From contig JBANSL010000007.1 of NCBI GenBank assembly GCA_037127255.1, positions 64,465,038 to 64,529,037 on the forward strand: a stretch of DNA of 64,000 nucleotides, read 5' to 3'. The stretch comes from Persicaria tinctoria. Taxonomy: Eukaryota; Streptophyta; Magnoliopsida; Caryophyllales; Polygonaceae. Below the pieces are notes generated by a model. That model was not told where the DNA came from. It ran no database searches and saw nothing but the letters and a program-made list of their open reading frames with translations. Of this stretch, positions 49,521 through 60,920 are shown one piece after another (within the stretch, counting starts at the first letter, position 1; each line of letters begins with the position of its first letter). Both the position numbers and the translations under genes were made by a program.

Positions 49521-50831
49521 TGACGGAGGGAAAACCTGTCGTTGATCCGCCAAAGTAACTCAAACCTATAACTAGTATAGTAATAAGTAAGAGGTCGATC
49601 CCACAGGGAAATTTATGATTCAAATGTGATTCTAATGCCGATTAAGTAACAAAAGGGGGGTTTTAGTGTGAAAGTTTTGAAGCAAAGTAATGAACGCAGA
49701 GTAAGTGATTTTGGTTTAGACAGATGAGAGAAGCAATTCCACCTACAATTTTCCACTTTATTGGATTGAAGCGATCCTTGTAACTTCTTCTCGTCCTATT
49801 ACGTTTCCTATGAATGCCCTTGTCCCGACCTAATATAGTTACTAGTCCAATCAGTCCTAGAAACCCTTATCAATTGAACAGTCCCTAAAGAAGGATTTAA
49901 CCCAATTGATAGCTTTAAGTTCAGAGATTAGCCAAGGTATTTGCAGTCCCTAAAGAAGGATTTAACAACACATTCAACTTCCTACTCATTCAATTAGTTC
50001 AATCAGCCCTAAAGGAACAAGTTTGCCACTTAGGTTAAGGTTCACAATCAGGAATCTACAAAACCTTAGCGATTGAATTGATTCTACCAAGTTGATCAGT
50101 CAAGATAGAACAAAACAATAATCAATCAAGCACAAAGAAGTTGAAGCATTCACAATTAGGAAACTAGGAGCGAGAATCAGAAACTCACAATCAATCCGAA
50201 TAAAGCTTCAAATTGCAGGCAGAATAGATGAGTTTAGTTCCTCATGGGAGACATCGCTCAAAATCTCTAAAGTGTCTAGTGGTTGTATGAGTAGAATGAA
50301 AGGTAATGAAAAATAACATAAAAGTGCCTAATAAACATCCCAAGTCGGCCTCCAAAAGTAAAATAGAAAACTAGGGTTTTTTCCAAAACGGCGCATACGC
50401 GCTGACTGTAGCTGCGGCGGCCGCCGCAGGAGTTGCGGCGCCCGCCGCACGTCTTTTCTTCACAACCCGCTGCGGCGGGCTCTGGCGCGGCCGCGTCACC
50501 TATGGCGCGCCCGCGTCAACTATGGCGCGCCCACGGCACGTCTGGCGCGCCCGCGGCATGTAGTGTTGCCGTGGTCTTTCCTTCCATTGTGGCTTCTCTT
50601 CTCGTCTTGCTTCTTCTTCCTTGTTCCTTCCCATGTATCTTGTGTTCCTCTTCGAGATGTTGCATCTCCCAAATGTGTTCCTATTCAATCTGCGAGATAA
50701 ACACAAAATTGCGCAGAATCCGAACTCTTCTAAAATAAACACAAGATGCAATTTAACGGCAAAGCAAGCACGAAATGCAACCTAACTAAACTAAATATAT
50801 CTATAATGCCTATCTAAAATATGCATTATCA
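49521..50831 (-). repeat. Element E 3' LTR (1311 bases)
   Basis: Plus-strand ends are TGACGGAGGG and GCATTATCA. It includes the GC-rich block at about 50395-50560 with GCGGCCGCCGCAGG and repeated TATGGCGCGCCCGCG-like words. Confidence 0.92.
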
Positions 50832-52263
50832 AATCCCCCACACTTAACCTTTGCTTGTCCTCAAGCAATGATAGAATGAACATGAATCAATGTATCCCAC
50901 AGGACATCCCTTCAAGTTTCAACATTACCAAAAGCAACATCATAGCAGGTGAAAACATAAGCTAAGCAAACAAATGTCATAGCATGTACTCAGGTGATCA
51001 AAGCTTAGAAGTAGACATCATCCAACCTCACCAGAATTATGTGTTTCACTCATGTGTTTAGGCTTTTAAGTACAATTCTCAACTCAAACAAAAAATGCAC
51101 TAAGCTCATAGACATTGACCACCATATCACCAAATATCTACCGAAATGTCATTACTTGCGGGACAGCATAAAGAAAATGCAATGCAACACTTTTTTTTTC
51201 TTTTGGTCTTCTTTTCTCTTTTTATTTTCTTTTTCTTGTCTTGGTGCTTTCCTTACGCGAAGCGCAAACATGGGTGTCATGAATGGCCCCGGTCCATCAA
51301 CACCTCAACGGCTTAACCTACTAACATGAAGTCCACTTGAACACCTTTTGACGCAAGTTGCAAACATGGGTGTCATGAATGAACCTGGTTACTCAATGAT
51401 CAAGCTTCTTTCCTAGTGGGCAGTTTTCAACTCCTTTTTACGCGAATCATACCCATGGGTGTCATGCGTAGACCCGGTTACTCAGTGCGTCAACCATTGC
51501 CACCTTATTCACTAAATATGCATAAACTGAAATAAAAAGACTCAAAATATAAACATAAACTCCGCAAGCAATAAACATGTGCATCGATCTTCAAAAATAG
51601 ATACTGCAGTCAATGCCAAGAGGTAGCAACACTAGGCGAGTAATTCACACAATTTGAGCAAAAGAATTCAAATAAGGCCAAACATCCTCACAGGGTCATG
51701 TTTTTAGGACTTCAATCATACTTTAGCTTAATCATACATGCTCAATTATATTTGCTAGCTCGTGTTCCACAAAAATCAAATAGAAATAATAATCAAAACA
51801 TCCAGAACTCCATGGGATTTTTATGACTCATGCTTGAAATTTAAAATAGAGGACAAACTAAGCAAGATGGGTATTTGAATAACACATATATGCAATGCAT
51901 GCTCTATTTTTTAATATTTTCGAATTATTTTTTTATTTTTTTTTTTAATGACGAAAATTAAAATAAATAAAAACTAAACAACAATAAAACTAACCAACAA
52001 CTTAAATAAACTTAAACATGGTGCAGAAAATTAAAAATGCTCTAACTACATGCACTATATGAATAAAACTCCTCTCCCCCACACTTGAAGTTTTCATTGT
52101 CCTCAATGAAACATTAAAGACAACAAAAGTGAATCTCATATACTCAGGGTGAAGGAAAAGAAAAAGAAAAGAAATAAAAATAGCGAAAATTGTACCTCGG
52201 GTTGCCTCCCGAGAAGCGCCTTTGTTTCAAGTCGTTGGCTCGACGTGATGGCCCTTGATTGGC
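50832..52263 (-). other. Element E 3' non-coding region and polypurine tract
   Basis: The minus strand reads AAGTGTGGGGGATT directly before the LTR, the polypurine tract (50832-50850). Three copies of the ATGGGTGTCATG motif lie at 51261-51295, 51352-51395 and 51440-51490. The GGGAGGCAACCC-type block near 52200 follows the end of the coding part. No gene is seen. Confidence 0.75.
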
Positions 52264-53772
52264 CTATGTTCCTCCACCAGGGTCACCAACCCCTGTTATT
52301 TTATTGACAAATGCGGGAACGCCTGAAAAGTGTGGCTTCTTGTTCCAACATTCATCCATTACCCTCTGCTCCTCTCCATGAGCTTTTCCTTGGGGTTGTC
52401 CTGGAATCACAAAAGGTTTTAATTTGTTAGGAGGCTCAAATTTCCATAAACTATTTTCCTTAGGCGTCTCTAACAACGTACGAAAATTATTGTTGTGATA
52501 AGTATTGTCAGTAATAGGCATATCTAAAGAGTTGTCAGAAGAAAGCTTAGCATGATTAAATAGAGAGAATTCTATCTTTTTCCCATCAAACTCCATAGTC
52601 TGTAGACCCTCACAACAATCAATTTTCGTTTTCGCAGTTTTCAGGAATGGCCTTCCCAGTATAATGGGTGTTTTAGGGGTTCCCTGCTCCATATCTAAAA
52701 CAAAGAAATCAACAGGGAAAAACAAATCATCCACCATAACTAAAACATCTTCAACAACGCCTCTTGGTCTGATTTGTGATCGATCAGCAAGTTGCACTGT
52801 AACCCCAGTCTCAGTCAGAGGACCCAAACCCAAAGACAGGTACATGTTATAAGAAATAACATTAATTGAGGCTCCTAGATCTAACATGGCTTGTTTGAAT
52901 CTAGTATTTCCAATCGCACATGGAATCGTAAACATACCTGGATCTCCGCATTTTTCAGGCAATTTCCTTTGCAACATAGCAGAAACATTTTCATTCAAGC
53001 TTACCTTTTCCTTCTTTTTTAGTCTCTGCTTCCTCTTGATGGTGCACAATTCCTTCAAAAATTTAGCATATCTAGGAATGCTCTTAATTAAGCTAAGTAA
53101 AGGAATATTTACCGCACACTTGCCGAATGTCTCGAAGATCTCATTGTCATTCTCATATGTTCGTGTGTCTTTCAAAGCTTCCGGAAAAGGCGGAATGGGC
53201 TTTGGAATCTCCATAGGTGAGGGAGAAGAAGGAGTAGAAGAAGACGAAGGATAGGGAGGAGAAACGAAAAGAGGAGGGGGAGAAATCGTACCAGGAGAAG
53301 ACTCGGCGGCAAAGCTACCTGACGCGGGCGCGCTGTAGGGGGCGCGGCCGCGCTGAGTTCCACCTGCGGCGGGCGCGGCTAGAAAGCCTTCTCTGGCGGC
53401 GGGCACCGCAGGGTGCTGCGGCGGGCGCCGCAAGGGATGCCGCGGGCGCCGCACGACTGCTCGGCCGTTTCCGTCTTCAATTATTTCTATTTCCTCATCC
53501 ACCATCTCCTCATCGTCCTTTTGAGTTGTGGCAATCAGTTCCTTGCCACTCCTAAGCGTTATTGCACTGACATTCTCCCTTGTCGGATTCTCAATGGTCT
53601 GTGACGGAAGCTTTCCTGAACTATTTGCCTCCTTAGCACTTAAGATTTGAATGAGCTGACTCATTTGATTCTCAAGATTTGTCATCCGATCGGATTGCTG
53701 CTTCTCTAGATTCGCCATCCGCTCTGACTGCTGTTTATCATTCCTCATGACCAGTCGCGACAGTTTCTGCAA
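52264..53772 (-). CDS. pro: Element E gag end, linker and aspartic protease (502 aa)
   Basis: Residues 1-45 are a Gln/Arg-rich heptad segment (repeated MANLEKQQSDRMTNLEN). Residues 55-85 match Gag C-terminal sequence. A Pro/Ala/Arg-rich linker at about 103-195 is encoded by GC-rich DNA resembling the LTR's GC block. The protease signature is DLGAS at 298-302 and ILGRPFL at 371-377. The frame is open before its first Met and overlaps the gag frame by 28 bases, so it is the continuation of gag in the -1 frame. The coding part ends shortly after the protease. Confidence 0.85.
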   Translation of the reverse strand: MQKLSRLVMRNDKQQSERMANLEKQQSDRMTNLENQMSQLIQILSAKEANSSGKLPSQTIENPTRENVSAITLRSGKELIATTQKDDEEMVDEEIEIIEDGNGRAVVRRPRHPLRRPPQHPAVPAAREGFLAAPAAGGTQRGRAPYSAPASGSFAAESSPGTISPPPLFVSPPYPSSSSTPSSPSPMEIPKPIPPFPEALKDTRTYENDNEIFETFGKCAVNIPLLSLIKSIPRYAKFLKELCTIKRKQRLKKKEKVSLNENVSAMLQRKLPEKCGDPGMFTIPCAIGNTRFKQAMLDLGASINVISYNMYLSLGLGPLTETGVTVQLADRSQIRPRGVVEDVLVMVDDLFFPVDFFVLDMEQGTPKTPIILGRPFLKTAKTKIDCCEGLQTMEFDGKKIEFSLFNHAKLSSDNSLDMPITDNTYHNNNFRTLLETPKENSLWKFEPPNKLKPFVIPGQPQGKAHGEEQRVMDECWNKKPHFSGVPAFVNKITGVGDPGGGT

Positions 53773-54824
53773 TGGGTCCTCATTGTCTCCATTTGATTGT
53801 TGCTGACCTCCCTGTCGAGGTTCATATTGTTGTTGAGGCCTTTCCTGTTGCCCCCTTGCTGATTAAAAGAGGCTTGGTAGTTCCCATAGCCTTGCTGATA
53901 GCCCCTATTGTAGTTTTTGTTGTTGAAATACCCATGATTTCCATAATTGCCTTGCATAGGCCTTTGTTGAGCGAAATTCCCAATGGCATTCAATTCAACA
54001 TTGTGATCTTGTAGAAGCGGGCACATGTCCATGGGATGAGTGTATTGACTGCAGAGACCACATGCCTTCAGTTGTTTAGGAGTCCTATCAATAACCATTT
54101 GTTTCATCATCTCCTTTACCTCTGCCATATCAGTCTGAAGTGCAGCCACATTAGCATCAACAGCGAGTACACCCCCAGCGCGAGGATTCTTATTGAACTG
54201 TCGGGAGCCCTCAGATAGCTCCTTAAACACCTCCCAAGCTGCGGTAGGTGTCTTGTTTAGCATGTTACCTCCACAAGCAGAATTCACTGATTTCCGCTCT
54301 ATATCAGTTAACCCATTAAATAGAAAGAGAACCAGATCCTTTTGAGCGTACCCATGGCATGGGCAGCTAGCGCAGAGTTTCTTGAAATGCTCAAAATACT
54401 CATGAATGGACTCTGTCGCGTACTGCTCAATGCTGCTGATAGACCTTTTTAAAGCATTTAGCTTTGTTGCAGGGAAGTACATCTCTAGAAAGACTCTTTT
54501 CATCTCGGCCCAAGTAGCAATAGAGTCGGGTGGTAGATAGAAGAACCATTCGTTTGCATCATCCTTCAGAGTGAAGGGAAATGCTCTCAGCTTGATCTGC
54601 TCTTCAGTTACATTCGCTGGTTTCATCCCAACCACCACCCTATGGAATTCAGAAAGATGCTTGTGGGGGTCCTCCCCACTCAACCCATGGAATTTGGGTA
54701 GAAGATGAACTACCCCTGACTTAAGCTCGAAGTTGACTCCTTCTGCTAGCGCAGGGAATTGGATTGCCAGGGGTTGCTGTGCCAGATCAGGAGCAGAAAG
54801 CTCCTTTAGAGTGAGGTTCGCCAT
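53745..54824 (-). CDS. gag: Element E Gag (359 aa, ends in a frameshift)
   Basis: The start MANLTLKELSAPDLAQQPLA lies about 100 bases after the primer site. The Gag core is at about 40-215 (PHKHLSEFHRVVVGMKPANV, ATWAEMKRVFLEMYFPATKL). A zinc knuckle has Cys255, Cys258, His263 and Cys268. A Gly/Asn/Gln-rich tail follows (YNRGYQQGYGNYQ). Near residue 325 a run of five G moves translation out of the frame used downstream, and the frame stops about 35 codons later. One base gained or lost in that run is the simplest cause. Confidence 0.87.
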   Translation of the reverse strand: MANLTLKELSAPDLAQQPLAIQFPALAEGVNFELKSGVVHLLPKFHGLSGEDPHKHLSEFHRVVVGMKPANVTEEQIKLRAFPFTLKDDANEWFFYLPPDSIATWAEMKRVFLEMYFPATKLNALKRSISSIEQYATESIHEYFEHFKKLCASCPCHGYAQKDLVLFLFNGLTDIERKSVNSACGGNMLNKTPTAAWEVFKELSEGSRQFNKNPRAGGVLAVDANVAALQTDMAEVKEMMKQMVIDRTPKQLKACGLCSQYTHPMDMCPLLQDHNVELNAIGNFAQQRPMQGNYGNHGYFNNKNYNRGYQQGYGNYQASFNQQGGNRKGLNNNMNLDREVSNNQMETMRTHCRNCRDWS

Positions 54825-54929
54825 CTCTGCAATGCTTTCTACAGAGAATGATTAGTAGCAAAGGTATGGACCTTATAAGACGGTCCACACCAAAATCAAC
54901 ACTAAAAACACACAAGAATTTAATAAAAA

Positions 54930-54947
54930 TCCCCGGCAACGGCGCCA
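54930..54947 (-). promoter_or_regulatory. Primer binding site, tRNA-Asp type (element E)
   Basis: The minus strand reads TGGCGCCGTTGCCGGGGA, four bases from the 5' LTR end at 54952. Confidence 0.88.
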
Positions 54948-54951
54948 AATT

Positions 54952-56262
54952 TGACGGAGGGAAAACCTGTCGTTGATCCGCCAAAGTAACTCAAACCTAT
55001 AACTAGTATAGTAATAAGTAAGAGGTCGATCCCACAGGGAAATTTATGATTCAAATGTGATTCTAATGCCGATTAAGTAACAAAAGGGGGGTTTTAGTGT
55101 GAAAGTTTTGAAGCAAAGTAATGAACGCAGAGTAAGTGATTTTGGTTTAGACAGATGAAAGAAGCAATTCCACCTACAATTTTCCACTTTATTGGATTGA
55201 AGCGATCCTTGTAACTTCTTCTCGTCCTATTACGTTTCCTATGAATGCCCTTGTCCCGACCTAATATAGTTACTAGTCCCATCAGTCCTAGAAACCCTTA
55301 TCAATCGAACAGTCCCTAAAGAAGGATTTAACCCAATTGATAGCTTTAAGTTCAGAGATTAGCCAAGGTATTTGCAGTCCCTAAAGAAGGATTTAACAAC
55401 ACATTCAACTTCCTACTCATTCAATTAGTTCAATCAGCCCTAAAGGAACAAGTTTGCCACTTAGGTTAAGGTTCACAATCAGGAATCTACAAAACCTTAG
55501 CGATTGAATTGATTCTACCGAGTTGATCAGTCAAGATAGAACAAAACAATAATCAATCAAGCACAAAGAAGTTGAAGCATTCACAATTAGGAAACTAGGA
55601 GCGAGAATCAGAAACTCACAATCAATCCGAATAAAGCTTCAAATTGCAGGCAGAATAGATGAGTTTAGTTCCTCATGGGAGACATCGCTCAAAATCTCTA
55701 AAGTGTCTAGTGGTTGTATGAGTAGAATGAAAGGTAATGAAAAATAACATAAAAGTGCCTAATAAACATCCCAAGTCGGCCTCCAAAAGTAAAATAGAAA
55801 ACTAGGGTTTTTTCCAAAACGGCGCATACGCGCTGACTGTAGCTGCGGCGGCCGCCGCATGAGTTGCGGCGCCCGCCGCATGTCTTTTCTTCACAACCCG
55901 CTGCGGCGGGATCTAGCGTGGCCGCGTCACCTATGGCGCGCCCGCGTCAACTATGGCGCGCCCGCGGCACGTCTGGCGCGCCCGCGGCATGTAGTGTTGT
56001 CGTGGTCTTTCCTTCCATTGTGGCTTCTCTTCTCGTCTTGCTTCTTCTTCCTTGTTCCTTCCCATGTATCTTGTGTTCCTCTTCGAGATGTTGCATCTCT
56101 CAAATGTGTTCCGATTCAATCTGCGAGATAAACACAAAATTGCGCAGAATCCGAACTCTTCTAAAATAAACACAAGATGCAATTTAACGGCAAAGCAAGC
56201 ACGAAATGCAACCTAACTAAACTAAATATATCTATAATGCCTATCTAAAATATGCATTATCA
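54952..56262 (-). repeat. Element E 5' LTR (1311 bases)
   Basis: Same length as the 3' LTR, with about 13 substitutions that cluster in the GC-rich block (about 55855-56000). Ends TGACGGAGGG and GCATTATCA; CCTCA follows. Confidence 0.92.
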
Positions 56263-57154
56263 CCTCACAAACCACCAACCAAGTCTCGGAAACACATGTG
56301 AAACAAATAACGAACTTAGCCACTCATACCGTACCTAAAATCCTTCGAATTGATGGAAAAATAAGCAAACTTGAATGGTTTATTGAACTACTGCGAAAAT
56401 CTCTCAAGGTCTGTGAAAAAAACGTCTCCAAAGGTCTCCCTCAGTGTAATTTCGTGGCTCCCCCTTCATAGGAAAGAAGGGACCCCGAAAACCTAGATAT
56501 TTTCCTTAAAGATAATGCAAAAATAATCCTAAATTAATATAAAATATCCTAAAATTATTAAAACTGAAAATACTACTAAATAACTCTGATAATAACTTCC
56601 TTAAACACCAAGGATTAAGTCTTCAAAAGATTGGATCAAATCTCCCACCGAAAAGATAGAATTTGGATCTCGAACTGATATGATCTGGACGAACTCACCG
56701 CCGCGACTAGGAACTCGTGGTCGCGACTCAGTGGTTTCATCACACCCCTCTCGCGGGCAACATCTCCATGGAGGCTGGTGAATCTCGCGGTGGCGACTGG
56801 TCACTTGCGGCTGCGACATGTGATCTTCGTGTGTTCTTCTCGCTCCCAAGCTCTCACAGTGAAATATGGTGACTCGCGGTGGCGACTCTGGTCTCGCAGC
56901 CGCGACTCTGGACAGACGTGTGCTCTTGCTCTTCCTTCTCTTCTTGGCCTTTGCTTTCCTTGCTTTCTTTCCTCTTCTTTTCCAAGCTAGCCACAATCCG
57001 GAACTACGAACCTACATAAAACAATCGAAATAGCGTAGTTTCTGAACTTTCCAACCAAAAGAACAAAACACGAAATTAACTCTAAAACCTAGCCAAATAA
57101 CCATAAAACACAACTAAAACTATCTTATAATGTCTATCCAAATACGCATTATCA

Positions 57155-58042
57155 GTGACTACTCGCTCTTCATCATAGTAAGAAACATCAATAACATAAA
57201 AGAAACTACTTGCATTAAATTAAACAAAAGCTTACAACCGAATAACACCAAAACGTCTCTCAACACTTCCACCTTACTCGGCCTCAAGCTCTCTCTAACT
57301 CCCTAATTGTCTAACTATGTAAAACACAATTGCTTGTGTGCTTGGATGATCCTAAAACTCATCCCCTAGGTCTTTATTTATAGTGTTCAACCCTTGCTAT
57401 CCAAGGAAAGAACAATCTATCTGTATCTAAATTTATCTATCTAAAATCTTAATGATAAATGTTTAACAATTAAGTAAAATAAAACAGTAAAAATTCTCCT
57501 AAGGTAAATGTGGGAATTACTAATGTAGATAAATCCTCTTCCAACTTGATAGAGCTCTTGCTCCTTCTCTTGCAAGTAAACCATCACTCGGACTACTCCT
57601 CGATCTCGACTTGGATTGGTCTCTAGGTTGTACTCGACATTGAGTAGTGTACTCGACGTCGATTAGGTCTTGTGTTCTTGGCTCAGCTTGTGCTCTATCT
57701 CGATTTCAGGAGGTGACGTCGACTTGGTGGTTACTTGACATCGACTAAGTGTAGTCGACGTCGATCACCCTCTTTTGCTAGTCGATTTCTGGCTCAGCTT
57801 CTACTCAACCTTGAGTTGCTGTAGTCGACCTCGAGCACTCTGACAATTTTCTTCTCTTCTCCGAATTGCTCATAAAGTGTCTTGATTTCTGCGAAATTAA
57901 ATAAGAACTAGTGTAGTTCTCCATAATTGGCAAATAAGCATAAACTACACAATTTCGACATTATTCTAACCCAAACGTATATAATGTAGACAAAAATCGA
58001 TATGGATGTAAGAAAAAATCATGTTTATTTGAGCGCACATCA
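57155..58042 (-). repeat. Element G 3' LTR, second part
   Basis: The first five bases repeat GTGAC, then the LTR resumes with TACTCGCTCTTCAT as in B at about 25333. A TATA box (TATTTATA on plus) is at 57375 and palindromes with CTCGACGTCGA are at 57630-57840. It ends GCGCACATCA at 58042. Confidence 0.8.
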
Positions 58043-59044
58043 ACACCCCCTACTTAAGCTTGCTTGTCCTCAAGCAATACTTTTAATGGTCATATAGGGG
58101 ACGAAATTAAACTCTCAACATCAAAGATTCGTTCTTATATGTCTCTGCAATCAATGACCATCCTCGAAAGGGTATTAATGTCACAAATCCATGCATGTGA
58201 ATAAAAGAAACATCTACACACAAAAGGAGGGTTATGCAAAAATAATTCATATGTGACAAAGTATTTGATAATCAAGAGGACTTTTATGCGCATGGTGAAG
58301 AAAGGGTAAAAGGAAAAGTCGTGGGCTATATTTGGGAAATGTGGTGCTAAATCCGGGGAGAATTCTTTAAATTTTCTTTCTTACTTTGATGCACTTTCTC
58401 CCTTCATATCATATTCCACATCACTCATCCTCTCATAATTCACTCTTTGCTTTTTTCACTTATACGCTTTTACCTCTCTAACCTCAGCAATGCCCTCTCG
58501 CAAGTCGCAAACATGGGTGTCATGAATGGCCTCGGATACTCAGTGATTCAGACTCCTCACTTTGGTGTCCCATCCTGTGGAACTAACATCTCAATGTAGG
58601 CAGGGTCGATCTACCTTTATCTCCTAAGATGACCGAATTTTCTTTCTCTCATTAAATTTTCCAAAATATGATGATTCTCCTACCAAACTCCAATAAAGAT
58701 AATAATAACAACAACACAAACACCATATAATAATCTCCATAATATGACATCAATTTCTCAACATACTCCCCGGATGGGTAATAAGGTAAAGAAATAGGCA
58801 TTATTTAGAACATGTGGAGCAAATATGAAATAAGGCTCAATATGGCTTTGAAGTTCATATAAGCATAGGTAAGGCTAGGAACAGGGTAAGAATATATGTA
58901 TGGAAAATAAAGTCATCCGTCCTCTTATCATGCATATGTCAAAAACAACTTCAAATTTACCTCCTTTCATGATTTTCAAGAAAATAATTAATGCATTTCA
59001 TTGTGACTTTCCTTTACTAGGCTATTTCATGCTATATCTGTAAT
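58043..59044 (-). other. Element G 3' non-coding region, first part
   Basis: The polypurine tract complement ACACCCCCTACTTAAGC is next to the LTR. The conserved ATGGGTGTCATG motif is at 58503-58540. It parallels 19366-20340 of B block by block and is cut at 59044 by element F. Confidence 0.72.
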
Positions 59045-60066
59045 TGATACGGGGTTAGCCGTAGGATGGCCCGATCTTCGACAATCAAACAAGAAACTAA
59101 AGAACGGAAGCAAGAAACAAGAAAGACTCAAAAGAAACGCAACAAGACTCCAAGAATCGATCAAGAAACAAGCAAGATCGGCCAAGAACAAACAAGAACA
59201 AGGGACTGACTCGACATCGACTTAAAGCAAGAACAAAGACTCGACAATAAGGAATAAAGACTCAAAATTTGTAAGATCAAAGACCGATATGGACTGAGTC
59301 GATCTATATAGAACAAGATAAAGATCCCAGGCCTCCTCAGAGGGTAGGAACCAATACCAATGACTATATAACCCGCCTCTACAACCCTACACAACCAAGC
59401 GGACAACTTGGAGGCACAAGGAGGGGGCTCGTGGATACTAGGATCACCATGTCTTGTGAAGTTGATGAACACAAAGCAAACCAAGCTAAAACAATACCAA
59501 TTGACTTTACTCTCAATTGTGTTTCACACAAACTGATTTTCATTCCATGGAAGATGTCTTATGTTTACAATGATGGAACTCGGCTTATATAGACCTAACT
59601 AGGCTGAATTGGGCCGAATTGAAATAAAAGAAATAAATAACTTTAACCTCTAAAGTTTCCTAAAATAACTTAAGTAAAAGAAATACTAAAAATAGGGTAA
59701 ATTCGTCTAAACATATGACAGCCTCAAAGATGGTGATTTTGAGCCAATCTCTAGGTCGAATCTGGAAAAACCTTCAACAGAAAAGTTGTAGATCTCCTCG
59801 TTCCCGTTCCGACAAGGTATGGCACGATCCAATCCGATAAATATAGACTCCGAACAACCCATTTTACTGAGACGTCGAAAAGCTGTCAAATGCTGAACGA
59901 ATCTAAAAAAACGTCAAACTTCCACCTTTGGACCTTCTCCCATGGTGGAACCTTCTTCTTCCTCTTGAGGATGACATCATTCTCACGATCTCGAATCATA
60001 GGTTCATCCCCAAGTACAGATGTGTCCGAAGGTGTCTTGGATGGTGTCTTGGATGGTCCCGCATCA
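59045..60066 (-). repeat. Element F 3' LTR (1022 bases)
   Basis: Plus-strand ends are TGATACGGGGTTAGCC and GTCCCGCATCA. It is longer than the partner LTR because it keeps about 130 bases at 59500-59645 and about 50 bases near 59975-60050. Confidence 0.8.
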
Positions 60067-60382
60067 ATCTCCCTTTCTTGAAAAGGATTCGTCCTCGAAT
60101 CCAAGGTCGCATATCCGTAAAGGCATCTACACGAGCTCCTGGATCGAAAACCTCATGTCCATGGAAACTCATCTCAAGATCGATTGTTGTAGGGATTGAC
60201 CACTCCTTGATGGTTAGTGTCTCAGCTTCGTCAACTTGTATACCAATAGAGTTCTCTACAAAATAAAGAAAAGAAACTTGATTAGTGCACAATTCATAGT
60301 TCATATCATCTTCAAAATGTTCTAACTCAATATGCACTATAGGTTGTTCATTTATCTCTATGTTTCCATCAATGACTAGCAA
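59996..60382 (-). CDS. Element F polyprotein end fragment
   Basis: The minus frame contains DAFTDMRPWIRGRILFKKG. In a neighbouring frame DSRTNPFQEREIDAGPSKT is encoded (59886-60104). Phrases like the latter close many plant Ty3/gypsy polyproteins, just before or into the 3' LTR, as here (the LTR border is 60066). No catalytic domain is present. Two frames carry related phrases, so at least one frameshift is likely. Confidence 0.45.
   Translation of the reverse strand: MLVIDGNIEINEQPIVHIELEHFEDDMNYELCTNQVSFLYFVENSIGIQVDEAETLTIKEWSIPTTIDLEMSFHGHEVFDPGARVDAFTDMRPWIRGRILFKKGRLMRDHPRHHPRHLRTHLYLGMNL
60067..60080 (-). promoter_or_regulatory. Polypurine tract of element F
   Basis: The minus strand reads AAGAAAGGGAGAT immediately before the 3' LTR start TGATGCGGGACC. 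Confidence 0.7.
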
Positions 60383-60458
60383 GTTTTCATCATTTTCAAG
60401 GCTGGATTTCCAATTAATTCAAGGCTAGCAATATTAGAACAATTTATACCATCAATGA

Positions 60459-60920
60459 TCATATTAGAAACATTGTCGTTTTTAAGCATTTAGTATGACA
60501 CAAATCTTCTCTTTGATTATTATCACAAGGCATAGGTTGAACACTTAAAACTTTATTAACAATCAAAGAATCATCATGCTCATATTCAATGCAAACATTA
60601 TCGTCATAGGCAAGTAAATTAAGAACTTGATCATCATTATTATCAACATGCTCTACATTTTCAGCAATAAGAGAATTATCTATGCTAGAAGAAACAGTAT
60701 GTTGACTAGCATTATTTGGAGTAATAGGATGAGTTTCTTCCCTTTCATTAGATGGCACTTCATCTCTAAGTGGGACTCCTTGTCCAAACACCGTATTAGA
60801 GCCAAAACACTGAAGCTCTATTGCCGTGAAGCTTTTTTCCATCTTAGTCAATCCTTCATTTAACTTAGTTATATTCTCCATGAAGGTATTGTACCAGTCA
60901 TTGTCCTGGTTAGTAGACAT
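60459..60920 (-). CDS. Element F small acidic protein, unknown (Gag-like position)
   Basis: I chose the Met at 60920 (MSTNQDNDWYNTFMENITKL) because the 20 codons before it are hydrophobic and variable in look. About 150 residues, acidic, with a short predicted helix (NTFMENITKLNEGLTKMEKS) that could be a coiled coil, then a low-complexity Asp/Asn/His-rich part. It occupies the place of gag but has no Gag core or zinc knuckle that I can see. Function unknown. Confidence 0.4.
   Translation of the reverse strand: MSTNQDNDWYNTFMENITKLNEGLTKMEKSFTAIELQCFGSNTVFGQGVPLRDEVPSNEREETHPITPNNASQHTVSSSIDNSLIAENVEHVDNNDDQVLNLLAYDDNVCIEYEHDDSLIVNKVLSVQPMPCDNNQREDLCHTKCLKTTMFLI

Larger units (their letters stand above)
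49521..56262 (-). mobile_element. Element E: young Athila-type gag-protease retrotransposon
   Basis: It has two LTRs of 1311 bases each, target duplication CCTCA (49516-49520 and 56263-56267), a tRNA-Asp primer site and a polypurine tract. Coding is gag plus protease in two overlapping frames. I count about 13 substitutions and no indels between the LTRs, near 1%, so this is the youngest insertion here along with the A array. No reverse transcriptase or integrase is present; the internal part is about 4.1 kb. Confidence 0.9.
48829..57154 (-). mobile_element. Element H: solo LTR carrying element E
   Basis: It begins TGAGCGGAGCTAAACC and ends ACGCATTATCA, flanked by the duplication GTGAC at 48824-48828 and 57155-57159. 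Without E and one CCTCA copy it is about 1.58 kb. It has no second LTR, primer site or internal part of its own, so it is a solo LTR of the E-like group; its minus-strand start TGATAATGCGTATTT is close to E's TGATAATGCATATTT. Its right part has GC motifs (GGTCGCGACTC, GCGGCTGCGACATGTG at 56700-56920). Confidence 0.8.

Noticed and set aside
50433..50738. A 101-codon frame repeated at 55864
   Set aside because: It lies in the LTR of E, antisense to the element, and is produced by the GC-rich block; the substitutions between LTRs change it freely.
59161..59484. A 107-codon frame recurring at 62436 in F
   Set aside because: It is inside the LTR of F, truncated by ordinary LTR differences, and has no known domain.
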